DNA of 64,000 bases from Amycolatopsis sp. CA-230715 (GTDB taxonomy: Bacteria; Actinomycetota; Actinomycetes; Mycobacteriales; Pseudonocardiaceae), in contig NZ_CP059997.1 of the NCBI RefSeq assembly GCF_018736145.1, positions 9,733,501 through 9,797,500 on the forward strand, given 5' to 3'. A program made the position numbers and the translations under genes. Positions 1-8,996 of the stretch are shown here, one piece after another (the first letter of the stretch is position 1; the number at the start of each line of letters is the position of its first letter). Below the pieces are notes generated by a model that was not told where the DNA came from, did not search any database, and worked only from the letters and a program-made list of their open reading frames with translations.

Positions 1-1
1 C

Positions 2-466
2 GTGTGGCTGATCATCTACCTGACCGGCGACGACGACAAGAACACCCCGGCGGCGCCGTCGAGCCAGCCGCAGCCGTCGGCGAGCAGCGGCCCGTCCAGC
101 GGCGGGCGGCCGTCGACCGGTTCGAGCCGGTCCAGCTCCCCGTCGACCGGGCCGAGCAGCTCGTCCTCCGGCGGCGGTGGCTCGGCCGAGGACGTCGCCG
201 AACTCCAGACGCTGGGCACGAAGTTCGCCAGCGCCTACTCGAGCGGCAACATCGCCGACATCAAGACAATGTCCTGTGACCCGGCGCTGATCAAGGACAA
301 CACCCCACCCTCGCCGGGCACGAAGCTGGGCAGCACGCCGCCCGAGGTCAAGGGCGACACCGCCAAGATCTTCTTCAACACGCCGGAGGGCCAGGGCAAG
401 GAACTGCCCCTGCCCGCCAAGAAGCAGAGCGGCAGCTGGTGCATGGCGATCCAGTCCAAGAACTGA
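2..466 (+). CDS. C-terminal part of an exported or membrane-anchored protein of unknown function
   Basis: The reading frame is open to the window edge, so the start lies upstream and the GTG at position 2 is probably internal. The first visible residues (VWLIIYLTG) look like the end of a transmembrane helix. A Ser/Pro/Gly-rich linker of about 55 residues follows, then a globular domain of about 85 residues containing an FASAYSSGNI segment and two cysteines. A single membrane anchor, a low-complexity linker and a small alpha+beta domain are common in actinobacterial exported proteins of the DUF4878 or lumazine-binding type, but I cannot place the domain firmly. It converges on the tRNA methyltransferase gene and shares its terminator. 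Confidence 0.75.
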   Translation: MWLIIYLTGDDDKNTPAAPSSQPQPSASSGPSSGGRPSTGSSRSSSPSTGPSSSSSGGGGSAEDVAELQTLGTKFASAYSSGNIADIKTMSCDPALIKDNTPPSPGTKLGSTPPEVKGDTAKIFFNTPEGQGKELPLPAKKQSGSWCMAIQSKN

Positions 467-475
467 GCGCCGGAC

Positions 476-519
476 ACGAACGGGGCCCCGCGGGATACTT
501 CCCGCGGGGCCCCGTTCGT
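476..519. terminator. Bidirectional hairpin terminator, 20-bp perfect stem
   Basis: The arms at 476-495 and 500-519 are perfectly complementary around a TACT loop. The hairpin lies between two convergent genes, 10 nt after the first stop and 3 nt from the second. Confidence 0.85.
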
Positions 520-522
520 CGT

Positions 523-1347
523 TCAGCCCTTGCTCGGGCGCCGCTGCGGCCTCGGCGGGGTCACCCCGTCCGCGAGCCTGCGGGTGGTCAGCAGGAACGC
601 CGTGTGCGCGATCATCCGGTGCTCCGGGCGCACCGCCAGCCCGACCACGTGCCACGGCCGCACGAGCGACTCCCACGCCTGCGGCTCCGTCCAGCAGCGG
701 GCCGCCCTGATCGCCTCGGTGATCGTCGACAGCTGGGTCACCGTCGCCACGTACACCACCAGCACCCCGCCCGGCACCAGGCTCTTCCCGACCGTTTCGA
801 GCTGGTCCCACGGCGCGAGCATGTCGAGCACCACGCGGTCCACCTCACCGGTGTGCGTGGCGAGGTCCGCGACCGTGAGCGACCAGTTCTCCGGCCTGCC
901 GTCGAAGAACCGGTCGACGTTCTTGGCCGCGTGCTCGGCGTGGTCCTCGCGGATCTCGTACGAGCTGACCGTGCCCTCCGGCCCGACCGCGCGCAGCAGC
1001 GAGCAGGTCAGCGCGCCCGAACCGGCACCGGCCTCCAGCACGCGCGCGCCGGGGAAGATGTCGCCGTGCATGACGATCTGCGCGGCGTCCTTCGGGTAGA
1101 TCACCTGGGCGCCGCGCGGCATGGACAGCACGTAGTCCGCCAGCAGCGGGCGCAGCGCGAGGTAGGAGGTCCCGCCACCGGAGGTGACCACCGAGCCCTC
1201 CGGCCTGCCGATCAGGTCGTCGTGCGCGAGCGCGCCCCGATGCGTGTGGTACTGCTCGCCTTCCGCGAGCACCAGGGTGTAGTGCCGCCCCTTCGGATCG
1301 GTCAACTGCACCCGGTCACCGGCCTGGAACGGCCCGCTTGCCGACAC
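523..1347 (-). CDS. trmI: tRNA (adenine-58-N1)-methyltransferase, TrmI family
   Basis: SAM-dependent enzyme that makes m1A58 in the T-loop of tRNA. About 274 residues. An N-terminal beta domain (GPFQAGDRVQLTDPKGR) precedes the Rossmann methyltransferase fold, with the SAM-binding stretch VLEAGAGSGALT near residue 110 and the conserved DMLAPW motif that follows the active-site strand. The frame is open much further upstream, into the repeat region, but the GTG at 1347 has GGAGG about 6 nt before it and gives the normal family length. Actinobacterial TrmI (Rv2118c in M. tuberculosis) is a tetramer of this size. The gene sits next to the M50 protease and the RecB-like nuclease. Confidence 0.93.
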   Translation of the reverse strand: MSASGPFQAGDRVQLTDPKGRHYTLVLAEGEQYHTHRGALAHDDLIGRPEGSVVTSGGGTSYLALRPLLADYVLSMPRGAQVIYPKDAAQIVMHGDIFPGARVLEAGAGSGALTCSLLRAVGPEGTVSSYEIREDHAEHAAKNVDRFFDGRPENWSLTVADLATHTGEVDRVVLDMLAPWDQLETVGKSLVPGGVLVVYVATVTQLSTITEAIRAARCWTEPQAWESLVRPWHVVGLAVRPEHRMIAHTAFLLTTRRLADGVTPPRPQRRPSKG

Positions 1348-1439
1348 TGAACCTCCATCATCCTGCGAGAACCGATCGATCCTCGCAGACGGGACGCCGG
1401 GCCGTGGAGGCGGCCGGGCCCGTGGGAAGCTCGGCGTTC

Positions 1440-1740
1440 GAACTCCCCGGGGAGCCGCGTCGCCGGGAAAGATGCTCCTCCGAGGCCGCGTATGTCTCCG
1501 AAGGATGCTCCCGCGGAGATCGAGTGGGTGGCTGGCCCCTGCCTGTGCCCCGAAGGTGACATTCAGGGAATTCAGCGCCCCGAAGGCCACTTCTTCGGGG
1601 AATCTAGCGCCACTTTCTCGGCCCTCGAGAGTGCGCGAGCCGAGGTTGCTCGTGTCCCGAAGGTGGCCTTCGGGGCGGTAGATGCCCCGCAAGCCACTTT
1701 CAGGGCACACGCGGGGCATGAAGAGCCCGCACATCCGCGG
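1440..1740. repeat. Intergenic mosaic of palindromic repeats (copy A)
   Basis: The 435-nt gap between trmI and the M50 protease gene has no convincing gene. It contains four variants of a roughly 21-bp imperfect palindrome, CCCCGAAGG-N3-CCTTCGGGG, at 1548-1568, 1578-1600, 1655-1675 and 1685-1705. Between them are longer shared blocks: GATGCTCC followed by GAGATCGAGTGGG and TGGCTGG (about 1504-1545), and GCGCCACTTTC with CGGCCCTCG (about 1608-1640). The same blocks recur at 19050-19474, partly inverted and in a different order. Confidence 0.8.
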
Positions 1741-1782
1741 GAGAAAATGGCGCTAGATCCGCCGAAGGCGGAGGTTCAGCGG

Positions 1783-2937
1783 CTAAGGCACCGGCCTGCC
1801 CGACATCGCCGCGCGGAGGTCCTCGCGGCGCAGCACTCCCGCCGGCCTGCCCTCCTCGTCGACGACGAGGAACTGCCACGCCGGGGTCTCGCGGACGCGT
1901 TCGGCGATCTCCTCCGACGGTTCCGAAGCCAGGAACACCGTCTCCGCCCTGATCGGCTCGGCGGCCAGTTCGGCGGGCGACTGCGGTGATTCGCTCGCGA
2001 GCCGCTGCGCCGCGGTCTCGTCGAGCAGTCCCGCCGCCACGCCGTCGGCGCGCACGAGCACCACCCCGCGTCCCGCGGACGCGGCCAGCGCGTCGGACAC
2101 CGGGCTCTCCGCCGGCAGCTGCAGCACCGGCCGGACCAGTTCGGTGATCGACAGCCCGGCAGGCCACGCGCGCCGGTTCTCCGCCGCCAGTTCGTCGCTC
2201 GCGCCCACGGCGACGAACCACGCCGTCACCACGCACACGCCGAGCCGCAGCCAGCGATCCTCGCTGCCGGAGGCGAGTCCCCACAACGCCCACACGACCA
2301 GCGCGAAGGCGACAAGACCGCCACCGGCCACCGCGGCCTTCGTCCCGGTGGGCCTGGTGCCGGTCGCCGCCCACACGCCCGCCCGCAGCAGGCGCCCGCC
2401 GTCGAGCGGCAGGCCGGGCAGCAGGTTGAACACGCCGACGGCGAGGTTCGCGACCGCGCACTCCGCGACGAGCAGCCAGGCCGCGCCGCCGGAGGGCACG
2501 GCGAGCATGAGCCCGCCGCAGAAGGCGGCCAGCAGCACCGACACCACCGGCCCCGCCGCGGCCACCATGCCCTCGTGGCCCGGTTTGCGCGGCGTGCGCG
2601 CGACCTCGGACAGCCCGCCGAGCAGGAACAGCCGGAGCCTGCGCACGGGAATGCCCAGCCGCAGCGCGACGAGGCAGTGCCCCAGTTCGTGGGCCAGCAC
2701 GGACAGGCCGAGCAGCACCGCGAAGGCGGCGGAAAGCAGCCACGACGTCAGGGTGCTCGCGCCGGGGAGGAACCGGCCGACGAGCGGCGTGTAGAGCACC
2801 ACGATGACCAGCGACCCGATCCACCACGACGGCGCCAGCAGGACCGGCACCCCGTCGACCCTGAACAGCAGGAGGCCGCCGTCCACGGCGATCGCCCGCC
2901 TGGACCGGCTCGTGCCCTGCTCGCTCGTCGCGGCCAT
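1783..2937 (-). CDS. Site-2-type M50 membrane metalloprotease with C-terminal CBS region
   Basis: Intramembrane zinc protease of the S2P/SpoIVFB type, about 384 residues. The zinc motif HELGH starts near residue 83 inside a hydrophobic helix, and a later NLLPGLPLDGGR segment supplies the third ligand (the family N-P-D/G motif). About six membrane segments fill the first 250 residues. The last 120 or so look like a CBS pair (ITELVRPVLQLPAESPVSDAL and FLVVDEEGRPAGVLRREDL). The ATG at 2937 starts a plausible N-terminus; the upstream extension is not protein-like. Families of this build cleave membrane-anchored regulators and may sense nucleotides through CBS. The substrate here is unknown. Divergent from the nuclease gene. 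Confidence 0.9.
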   Translation of the reverse strand: MAATSEQGTSRSRRAIAVDGGLLLFRVDGVPVLLAPSWWIGSLVIVVLYTPLVGRFLPGASTLTSWLLSAAFAVLLGLSVLAHELGHCLVALRLGIPVRRLRLFLLGGLSEVARTPRKPGHEGMVAAAGPVVSVLLAAFCGGLMLAVPSGGAAWLLVAECAVANLAVGVFNLLPGLPLDGGRLLRAGVWAATGTRPTGTKAAVAGGGLVAFALVVWALWGLASGSEDRWLRLGVCVVTAWFVAVGASDELAAENRRAWPAGLSITELVRPVLQLPAESPVSDALAASAGRGVVLVRADGVAAGLLDETAAQRLASESPQSPAELAAEPIRAETVFLASEPSEEIAERVRETPAWQFLVVDEEGRPAGVLRREDLRAAMSGRPVP

Positions 2938-3087
2938 GGTGAACAGCGTAGAACGCCCGCTGTGGGACCACCGTGATCCGGGCAGCGCGTTCCCCCGCGC
3001 GAACGGGTGGTCCTGGTGACGCACCACTCGGGCGTCCGTCCCGCGTGCCGGAGGAATCCTGTCGGTGCCCTGCCCTACGGTGGGCCC

Positions 3088-3978
<891 letters not shown>

Positions 3979-4008
3979 CCCGTCACTCCGCTCCGAAAGG
4001 CCAGCACT

Positions 4009-4791
4009 GTGCCCGAACCCGCCTCGTTCTTCCGTCCGCTCGGCGACGGTCGTTACCTGCCGACCGCGCACACCTCGGGTCCGTGGTCGCCCGACGCTCA
4101 GCACTTCGGCCCGCCCTCCGCGCTGCTCGTCCGCGAACTGGAAGACGTTCCCGCCGAGCGGGAGAGCCTGCTCGCGAGGGTCACCGTGGAGATACTCGGG
4201 CCCGCTCCCCTGCGCGAACTCGCCGTGCGGGCCAGGATGGAACGGCCTGGCCGGTCGGTCGAGCTGCTGGCCGCCGAGCTGGTGGACGGCGAGCGCGTCG
4301 TGGCGAGGGCCTCCGCGTGGCGACTGGCCACTTCGGACTCCAGCGCGGTGGTCGCCAACCTCGCGCCGCCGATGCCCCCGCCGGGTGACGCGAAGGAGGC
4401 GCGGTGGCCGGAAAGCTGGCACGGCGGCTACCTGGAGGCGATGGAATGGCGCTCCGTCTCCGGTGATCTCGACCAGCCCGGCCCGGCCAGGGTGTGGGCA
4501 CGCCAGCGCGTGTCGCTGGTGGACGGTGAACAGCCGAGCCCGCTGCAGCGGTTGTTCACGGTGGCCGATTCGGGCAACGGCGCGTCGAACTTCCTCGACC
4601 CGAGCCAGTGGTGGTTCATCAACTCCGAGCTGACCGTGCACGTGCTGCGGCCGCCGTCGGGCGAGTGGATCGGCCTCGACGCGGCCACCAAGGTCGGCCC
4701 GCACGGGGTGGGCACCGCGACGAGCGCGCTGCACGACCTCGACGGCCAGGTCGCCACCGGCGCGCAGGCGCTGCTCGTGCGGCCGCGCTGA
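4009..4791 (+). CDS. Acyl-CoA thioesterase-like protein, TesB/4HBT_3 type
   Basis: 260 residues with the double hot-dog layout of TesB-like thioesterases: an N-terminal hot dog with GPPSALLVRELE and LARVTVEILGP, and a C-terminal half with FLDPSQWWFINSELTVHVLRPP followed by WIGLDAATKVGPHGVG. These enzymes hydrolyse acyl-CoA thioesters; the chain preferred here cannot be read. It starts with GTG at 4009 after a GAAAGG element, 30 nt behind the nuclease gene, so the two are probably co-transcribed. Confidence 0.85.
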   Translation: MPEPASFFRPLGDGRYLPTAHTSGPWSPDAQHFGPPSALLVRELEDVPAERESLLARVTVEILGPAPLRELAVRARMERPGRSVELLAAELVDGERVVARASAWRLATSDSSAVVANLAPPMPPPGDAKEARWPESWHGGYLEAMEWRSVSGDLDQPGPARVWARQRVSLVDGEQPSPLQRLFTVADSGNGASNFLDPSQWWFINSELTVHVLRPPSGEWIGLDAATKVGPHGVGTATSALHDLDGQVATGAQALLVRPR

Positions 4792-4796
4792 AAACA

Positions 4797-4826
4797 CCGG
4801 CCCCAAGGTCCCCCGCCCGGGGCCGC
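4797..4826. terminator. Possible terminator before parA
   Basis: CCGGCCCC (4797-4804) can pair with the complementary GGGGCC at 4819-4824 around a C-rich loop of 14 nt. There is no U tract. A TAGCTT hexamer some 45 nt before the parA start could be its -10 element. Confidence 0.4.
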
Positions 4827-4882
4827 GGATCGGCTAGCTTGAACGACGCGCACAACGAAGGAACCCCCTGGAGTCCGGTGGC

Positions 4883-5815
4883 ATGCAGATCACCTCGGTG
4901 GTCAACCAGAAAGGCGGGGTCGGTAAGACCTCGCTCAGCGTCGGCACGGCTGCCGCACTGGCGGAACGGGGGCTGCGCGTTCTGCTGATCGACCTCGATC
5001 CCCAGGGCCACGCGACCACCGAGATGCTCGGGCTGCCCGAAGTGCCCTCGACGATGCCCAGCCTCGCGAAGGCGCTCACCAAGATGTGGAAGGGCGCCGT
5101 CGAGGAGCTAGTGGTCACGCATCCGCGGGCGAACGTCGGCCGCGGCGGCACCCTGGACGTCGTCCCGACCTCACCGGGGATGTTCGACCTGGTGCGCAGG
5201 CTCGACCAGTTCCGGGTACCGGGCTGGCAGCTGGCCAGGGTCATCCAGTTCGCGAACTACGACCACGTGATCATCGACTGCCCGCCCGCGCTGGACGTGC
5301 TGACGAACAACGCGCTCGCCGCGACCACCGGGATACTCGTGCCGGTGCAGCCGGACCGCACCAGCATCCGCGCGCTGCGGCTGCTCTACGACCAGCTCGC
5401 CTACGTCGAGCAGAGCGTGCACCGGCCGCCGATCGCGCACTACGGGCTCGTGCCGGGGCTCTACCGGCGTCCGATGTCGCACTACGCGGCGGCGGCGCTG
5501 CACGAGCTGCACGGGTTCGGGATCCCGGTGCTGTCGCACGTGCCGATGGGCGTGGTGATGAACGAAGCCGCCGCGCACGGGGTGCCGGTGACCACGTTCG
5601 CCCCGGAAACCGTGCAGGCCGAGGCGTTCCGGCAGATCGCGCACAGCCTCGACGGCTACCGCGCGGGCGCGCAGGGCCCGACGATCCCGGCGGAGCAGGA
5701 CTTCGTGTTCGAGGACTTCATCGCCGACGTCTCCGACGCGCGCAACACCAACGACAACGGCGCCCGCAAGAAGCTCTACGACCTGCTCCCCCGCAAACAG
5801 CGCCCGTCGCACTAG
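4883..5815 (+). CDS. ParA-family ATPase, orphan
   Basis: Deviant-Walker ATPase of the ParA/Soj family, 310 residues. The P-loop KGGVGKTS is at residues 10-17, the Walker A' DLDPQGHAT near 38-46, and the Walker B-like VIIDCPPALD near 130-140. The family dimerises on DNA with ATP to position cargo. No ParB, HTH partner or parS-like site is nearby, so it is not a chromosome-partition operon. The C-terminal 40 residues (FEDFIADVSDARNTNDNG) look like a disordered tail. Its stop overlaps the stop of the convergent AEC gene (5812-5815). Confidence 0.9.
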   Translation: MQITSVVNQKGGVGKTSLSVGTAAALAERGLRVLLIDLDPQGHATTEMLGLPEVPSTMPSLAKALTKMWKGAVEELVVTHPRANVGRGGTLDVVPTSPGMFDLVRRLDQFRVPGWQLARVIQFANYDHVIIDCPPALDVLTNNALAATTGILVPVQPDRTSIRALRLLYDQLAYVEQSVHRPPIAHYGLVPGLYRRPMSHYAAAALHELHGFGIPVLSHVPMGVVMNEAAAHGVPVTTFAPETVQAEAFRQIAHSLDGYRAGAQGPTIPAEQDFVFEDFIADVSDARNTNDNGARKKLYDLLPRKQRPSH

Positions 5816-6759
5816 CCGCTGAAGAGCGCGGCGATCACGGAAAGCGTCACCATCGACAGCAGCGTCGACAGCAACACGCAGTCGCGGACGAACCTCGCGT
5901 CGATGGCGTAGCGGCTGCTGGCGATGAAGATGTTCTGCGCGGTCGGCAAGGCCGAGCACAGGACCGCGGCCAGCAGGAGCGGGCGCGGCAGGTCGAGCGC
6001 GAGCCCGATGACCAGTGCGACGGCGGGCTGCGCGAACACCTTCAGGCCCACCACCATCACCAGCTCGCCCCGCCGCCCGTGCCCGGCGTTCATCGCGCCG
6101 GGCGCTTCGACGGGGACGCGCCCGGTATGCAGGGACATGCCGAGCACCAGCAGCGCGGTCGCGATCCCGGCCCCGCCGAGGGTGTGGATCGGCTGCAGCA
6201 CGAACTCCGGTGGCCGCCAGCCGCTCGTCCCGACGACGACACCGAGCAGGGACGCCGCGATCACCGGATTGCGCACCGGGAGCAGCAGGAGCGCGCGCCA
6301 CTTCGGGCCGTCACCGCTGGGGACGTCCGACTCGAGCAGGGTGAGCATCGACGGCATCATGAACAGCGACTGGAACAGCAGCACCGTCACGATGAACGAG
6401 GAGCTGCCGAGGACCTGCAGCGCGACGGGGATGCCGAGGTTGGCGGCGTTGACGTAGCACGCCGCCATACCGGTCACCACGCGCTCGCCGAGACGCCTGC
6501 GGAACAGCAGCCACGACAGCAGCGCGCCGGTGATCCCGATGAGCGCGGTACCGCCGCCGAACGCGATGAGCCCGGGGTTCACGAGTGCGGACAGCGGCGT
6601 GTCGATCAGCGTGGAGAACAGCACCGCGGGCATGGCGACCTGGAACGCCAGCCTGGTCAGTACTTCGTCGGCCGCCGGCCCCAGCACCGAGAACCTGCTG
6701 AGCAGGTAACCGAGTGCGGTGAGCACCCAGATCGGCGCGAAGGCCGGGAGAACCGACAC
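5812..6759 (-). CDS. AEC-family (auxin efflux carrier-like) transporter
   Basis: 315 residues with about ten hydrophobic segments in the 5+5 arrangement of AEC permeases (MSVLPAFAPIWVLTALGYLLSR at the N-terminus, LLAAVLCSALPTAQNIFIAS in the C-terminal half, which holds the conserved discontinuous helix). Family members export small organic acids or other metabolites; the substrate is not predictable. It starts 6 nt after hisG, so it is probably the third gene of a hisE-hisG-AEC operon, although it has no obvious role in histidine synthesis. Confidence 0.88.
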   Translation of the reverse strand: MSVLPAFAPIWVLTALGYLLSRFSVLGPAADEVLTRLAFQVAMPAVLFSTLIDTPLSALVNPGLIAFGGGTALIGITGALLSWLLFRRRLGERVVTGMAACYVNAANLGIPVALQVLGSSSFIVTVLLFQSLFMMPSMLTLLESDVPSGDGPKWRALLLLPVRNPVIAASLLGVVVGTSGWRPPEFVLQPIHTLGGAGIATALLVLGMSLHTGRVPVEAPGAMNAGHGRRGELVMVVGLKVFAQPAVALVIGLALDLPRPLLLAAVLCSALPTAQNIFIASSRYAIDARFVRDCVLLSTLLSMVTLSVIAALFSG

Positions 6760-6765
6760 GGACTC

Positions 6766-7611
6766 CTACAGCCGGCAGGAGCGGATGTCGGAAGCCAGCA
6801 CGGCTTTGGCGCCCGCTTCGGCGAGTTCGTCCATGATGCGGTTGACGTCCTTGCGGGGCACCATCGCGCGCACCGCGACCCAGTCGTCGTGCGCCAGCGG
6901 CGCGACGGTCGGGGACTCGAGGCCGGGAGTGATCGCGATGGCCGCGTCGAGCAGCGACCGGGGGCAGTCGTAGTCCAGCATCATGTACTGCTGGGCGAAG
7001 ACGACCCCGCGCAGCCGGGCGGCGAGCTGAGCCTTCGGCTTGGTCAGGTCCCCGCCCGCCCGGTGCACGAGCACGGCTTCGGACACGCAGATCGGGTCGC
7101 CGAAGGCCACCAGGTTGTGCTGGCGCAGGGTGCGCCCCGAGCCGACCACGTCCGCGACCGCGTCGGCGACGCCGAGCTGGATCGAGATCTCCACGGCGCC
7201 GTCGAGGCGGATGACCTCGGCTTCGATGCCCTGGGCGGCCAGGTTCTCGCGCACCAGGCGCGGGTAGGACGTGGCGAGCCGCTTGCCGTGCAGGTCGGCG
7301 ACCGCCCACTCGCGGCCCGCCGGCGCGGCGTAGCGGAACGTCGAGCCGCCGAAGCCGAGCGCGAGGGCCTCCTGCACCGGCGCCCCGGAGTCGAGCGCGA
7401 GGTCGCGGCCGGTGATCCCGAGATCGAGCTCGCCGGAGCCGACGTAGATCGGGATGTCCTTGGGGCGCAAGAAGAAGAACTCGACCTCGTTGGCGGGATC
7501 GAGCACGGTCAGGTCGCGCTGCTCGTGCCTGCGGCGGTAGCCCGCTTCGCCGAGCATCTCCGACGCGGCCACCGCGAGCGCGCCCTTGTTCGGCACCGCT
7601 ACGCGCAGCAT
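6766..7611 (-). CDS. hisG: ATP phosphoribosyltransferase, long form
   Basis: Catalyses the first committed step of histidine synthesis, joining ATP and PRPP. 281 residues, the length of the long-form enzyme with its own C-terminal regulatory (ACT-like) domain (residues about 210-281, IAITPGLESPTVAPL to KAVLASDIRSCRL). The N-terminus MLRVAVPNKGAL and the PRPP-loop region DVVGSGRTLRQ are diagnostic. ATG start. It follows hisE by 49 nt. Long-form HisG is normally feedback-inhibited by histidine. Confidence 0.96.
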   Translation of the reverse strand: MLRVAVPNKGALAVAASEMLGEAGYRRRHEQRDLTVLDPANEVEFFFLRPKDIPIYVGSGELDLGITGRDLALDSGAPVQEALALGFGGSTFRYAAPAGREWAVADLHGKRLATSYPRLVRENLAAQGIEAEVIRLDGAVEISIQLGVADAVADVVGSGRTLRQHNLVAFGDPICVSEAVLVHRAGGDLTKPKAQLAARLRGVVFAQQYMMLDYDCPRSLLDAAIAITPGLESPTVAPLAHDDWVAVRAMVPRKDVNRIMDELAEAGAKAVLASDIRSCRL

Positions 7612-7660
7612 GCCATCACTCCATCCCGTCCGAAATCTCGAAACCTCGCCGCGATACCGA

Positions 7661-7924
7661 TCACAGGTACCGGTAGACGTCCTCGGTGGTCACGCCGCGG
7701 CCGAGCATCAGCACCTGGACCCGGTAGAGCAGCTGCGAGATCTCCTCGGCGAGCCGGTCGTCGGATTCGTGCTCGGCGGCGATCCACACCTCGCCCGCCT
7801 CTTCCAGCACCTTCTTGCCCTGCGCATGGACGCCCGCGTCGAGTGCGGCGACGGTGCCGGAACCCGCGGGACGGGTCCGCGCGCGTTCGGCAAGCTCGGC
7901 GAACAGCTCATCGAAGGTCTTCAC
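7661..7924 (-). CDS. hisE: Phosphoribosyl-ATP diphosphatase
   Basis: Second step of histidine synthesis, removing diphosphate from PR-ATP. About 87 residues from the GTG at 7924 (VKTFDELFAELAERA), the usual size for actinobacterial HisE. Helix-rich with the metal-binding ExxE-type motif in KKVLEEAGEVWIAAEHES and the terminal LLYRVQVLMLGRG. GAAGGA lies about 10 nt before the chosen GTG. An ATG at 7942 is an alternative start. First gene of the hisE-hisG-AEC group. Confidence 0.94.
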   Translation of the reverse strand: MKTFDELFAELAERARTRPAGSGTVAALDAGVHAQGKKVLEEAGEVWIAAEHESDDRLAEEISQLLYRVQVLMLGRGVTTEDVYRYL

Positions 7925-8045
7925 ACCCGGTGATCCTTCCATCAGGGCCGGTGGCGCGCCGATCCGCCCCTGCCCGGATGACGTCCAGGTCACCCACCGT
8001 TGTGCTTAGCCCGGTCGGCGCAACCGGCGTTGACGGGAGCGCCGG

Positions 8046-8063
8046 ATTCCACTTGTCTGGAAT
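8046..8063. promoter_or_regulatory. Operator-like dyad ATTCCA-N6-TGGAAT
   Basis: Perfect 6+6 inverted repeat about 85 nt upstream of the methyltransferase start, in the 222-nt divergent region with hisE. The local sequence is richer in A+T than its surroundings. The cognate regulator is unknown. Confidence 0.4.
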
Positions 8064-8146
8064 ATCCAAAAGCCGGACTGGTGCACTCACGCGGCCGGCA
8101 AGCAAAAAGAAGGGTGCCAGCCAACCAGGAGTCACCGGAACGAAAC

Positions 8147-8923
8147 ATGGGAGAAACCTTGACACACCGTGGTCCGCTGCAGATCAGGCTGCCAGCCCCC
8201 GACGATCGCCTCGACCAGGACGCTGAGCACTGCTTCGTCCTCGTCGACGGGGAATGGCAGGAATTCCGCTTCCACGACTACGACCGCATTTTCTCCGTTC
8301 CAGGCCTTTACGAGCAGCTGTTTCACGACATTTTGGACTGCCGTTCCCCCGACGTCATCGCGAAATTGCTGAAGGAGGAGCTGCAGCAGGACGGCTACGC
8401 CGCCGACGACCTCAGGGTGCTCGATCTCGGCGCCGGTAACGGGCTCGTCGGCGAGCAGTTGCGCAACATCGGGGTGGGCAAGCTCGTCGGGCTGGACATC
8501 ATCGCGGCCGCCCGGCTCGCCGCGCTCCGCGACCGCCCCGGCGTGTATGACGCCTATCACGTCGCGGACGTGATCTCCCCGCCGCCGGAGATCGCGCGCG
8601 ATCTCGCGACCCACCGGTTCAACACGCTGTCCTGCGTGGCCGCGCTCGGCTACGCCGACATCCCGCCCGCTGCCTTCCGCGCCGCGTTCAACCTGGTCAG
8701 CGACAACGGCTGGATCGCGTTCAACATCAAGGACCGGTTCCTCTCCGACGAGGACACGTCCGGGTTCGCGGCGTTCATCCGCAGGCTGCGCGACGAGGGC
8801 GTGCTCGAACTGCTCGCGTCCGAGCGCTACCAGCACCGCCGCAACGTCAACGGTGAACCGCTGCACTACGTCGCCCTCGTGGGCACCAAGCGCGCGGACA
8901 TCCCGGAGGCGTTCGTCTCCTGA
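8147..8923 (+). CDS. Class I SAM-dependent methyltransferase, substrate unknown
   Basis: About 258 residues. The glycine-rich SAM motif VLDLGAGNGLVGEQL lies near residue 96, the acidic end of strand 2 (LVGLDIIAAA) follows, and a motif-IV region FNTLSCVAALG comes next. The N-terminal 80 residues (LIRLPAPDDRLDQDAEHCF, HDYDRIFSVPGLYEQLFHDIL) are not a recognisable domain. The frame is open to 8000, but the ATG at 8147 gives the most ordered N-terminus. SD evidence is weak (AGGAG about 17 nt away). The neighbours give no pathway clue. Confidence 0.8.
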   Translation: MGETLTHRGPLQIRLPAPDDRLDQDAEHCFVLVDGEWQEFRFHDYDRIFSVPGLYEQLFHDILDCRSPDVIAKLLKEELQQDGYAADDLRVLDLGAGNGLVGEQLRNIGVGKLVGLDIIAAARLAALRDRPGVYDAYHVADVISPPPEIARDLATHRFNTLSCVAALGYADIPPAAFRAAFNLVSDNGWIAFNIKDRFLSDEDTSGFAAFIRRLRDEGVLELLASERYQHRRNVNGEPLHYVALVGTKRADIPEAFVS

Positions 8924-8931
8924 CACGGCGA

Positions 8932-8969
8932 GCGGAGGTCATCGGGGCGGCGCCGCCGATGACCTCCGC
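8932..8969. terminator. Bidirectional hairpin terminator
   Basis: Perfect 14-bp stem (8932-8945 with 8956-8969) around a GC-rich loop, between the convergent methyltransferase and ogt genes. Confidence 0.75.
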
Positions 8970-8996
8970 CAGCTCCGCGGCGTCGAAACCCGCGGT

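Noticed and set aside
1425..1460. tRNA-like GTTCGAACTCC segment
   Set aside because: Only the T-loop resemblance; no acceptor, D or anticodon stem can be built around it.
1348..1734. N-terminal extension of TrmI to 403 residues
   Set aside because: The extension is translated from the repeat region; the GTG at 1347 has a good SD and gives the family length.
5086..8226. Open frame of more than 1000 codons on the + strand
   Set aside because: It runs antisense to or out of frame with parA, the AEC gene, hisG and hisE. Arg/Ala/Gln-rich translation without domain signs; a product of high G+C.
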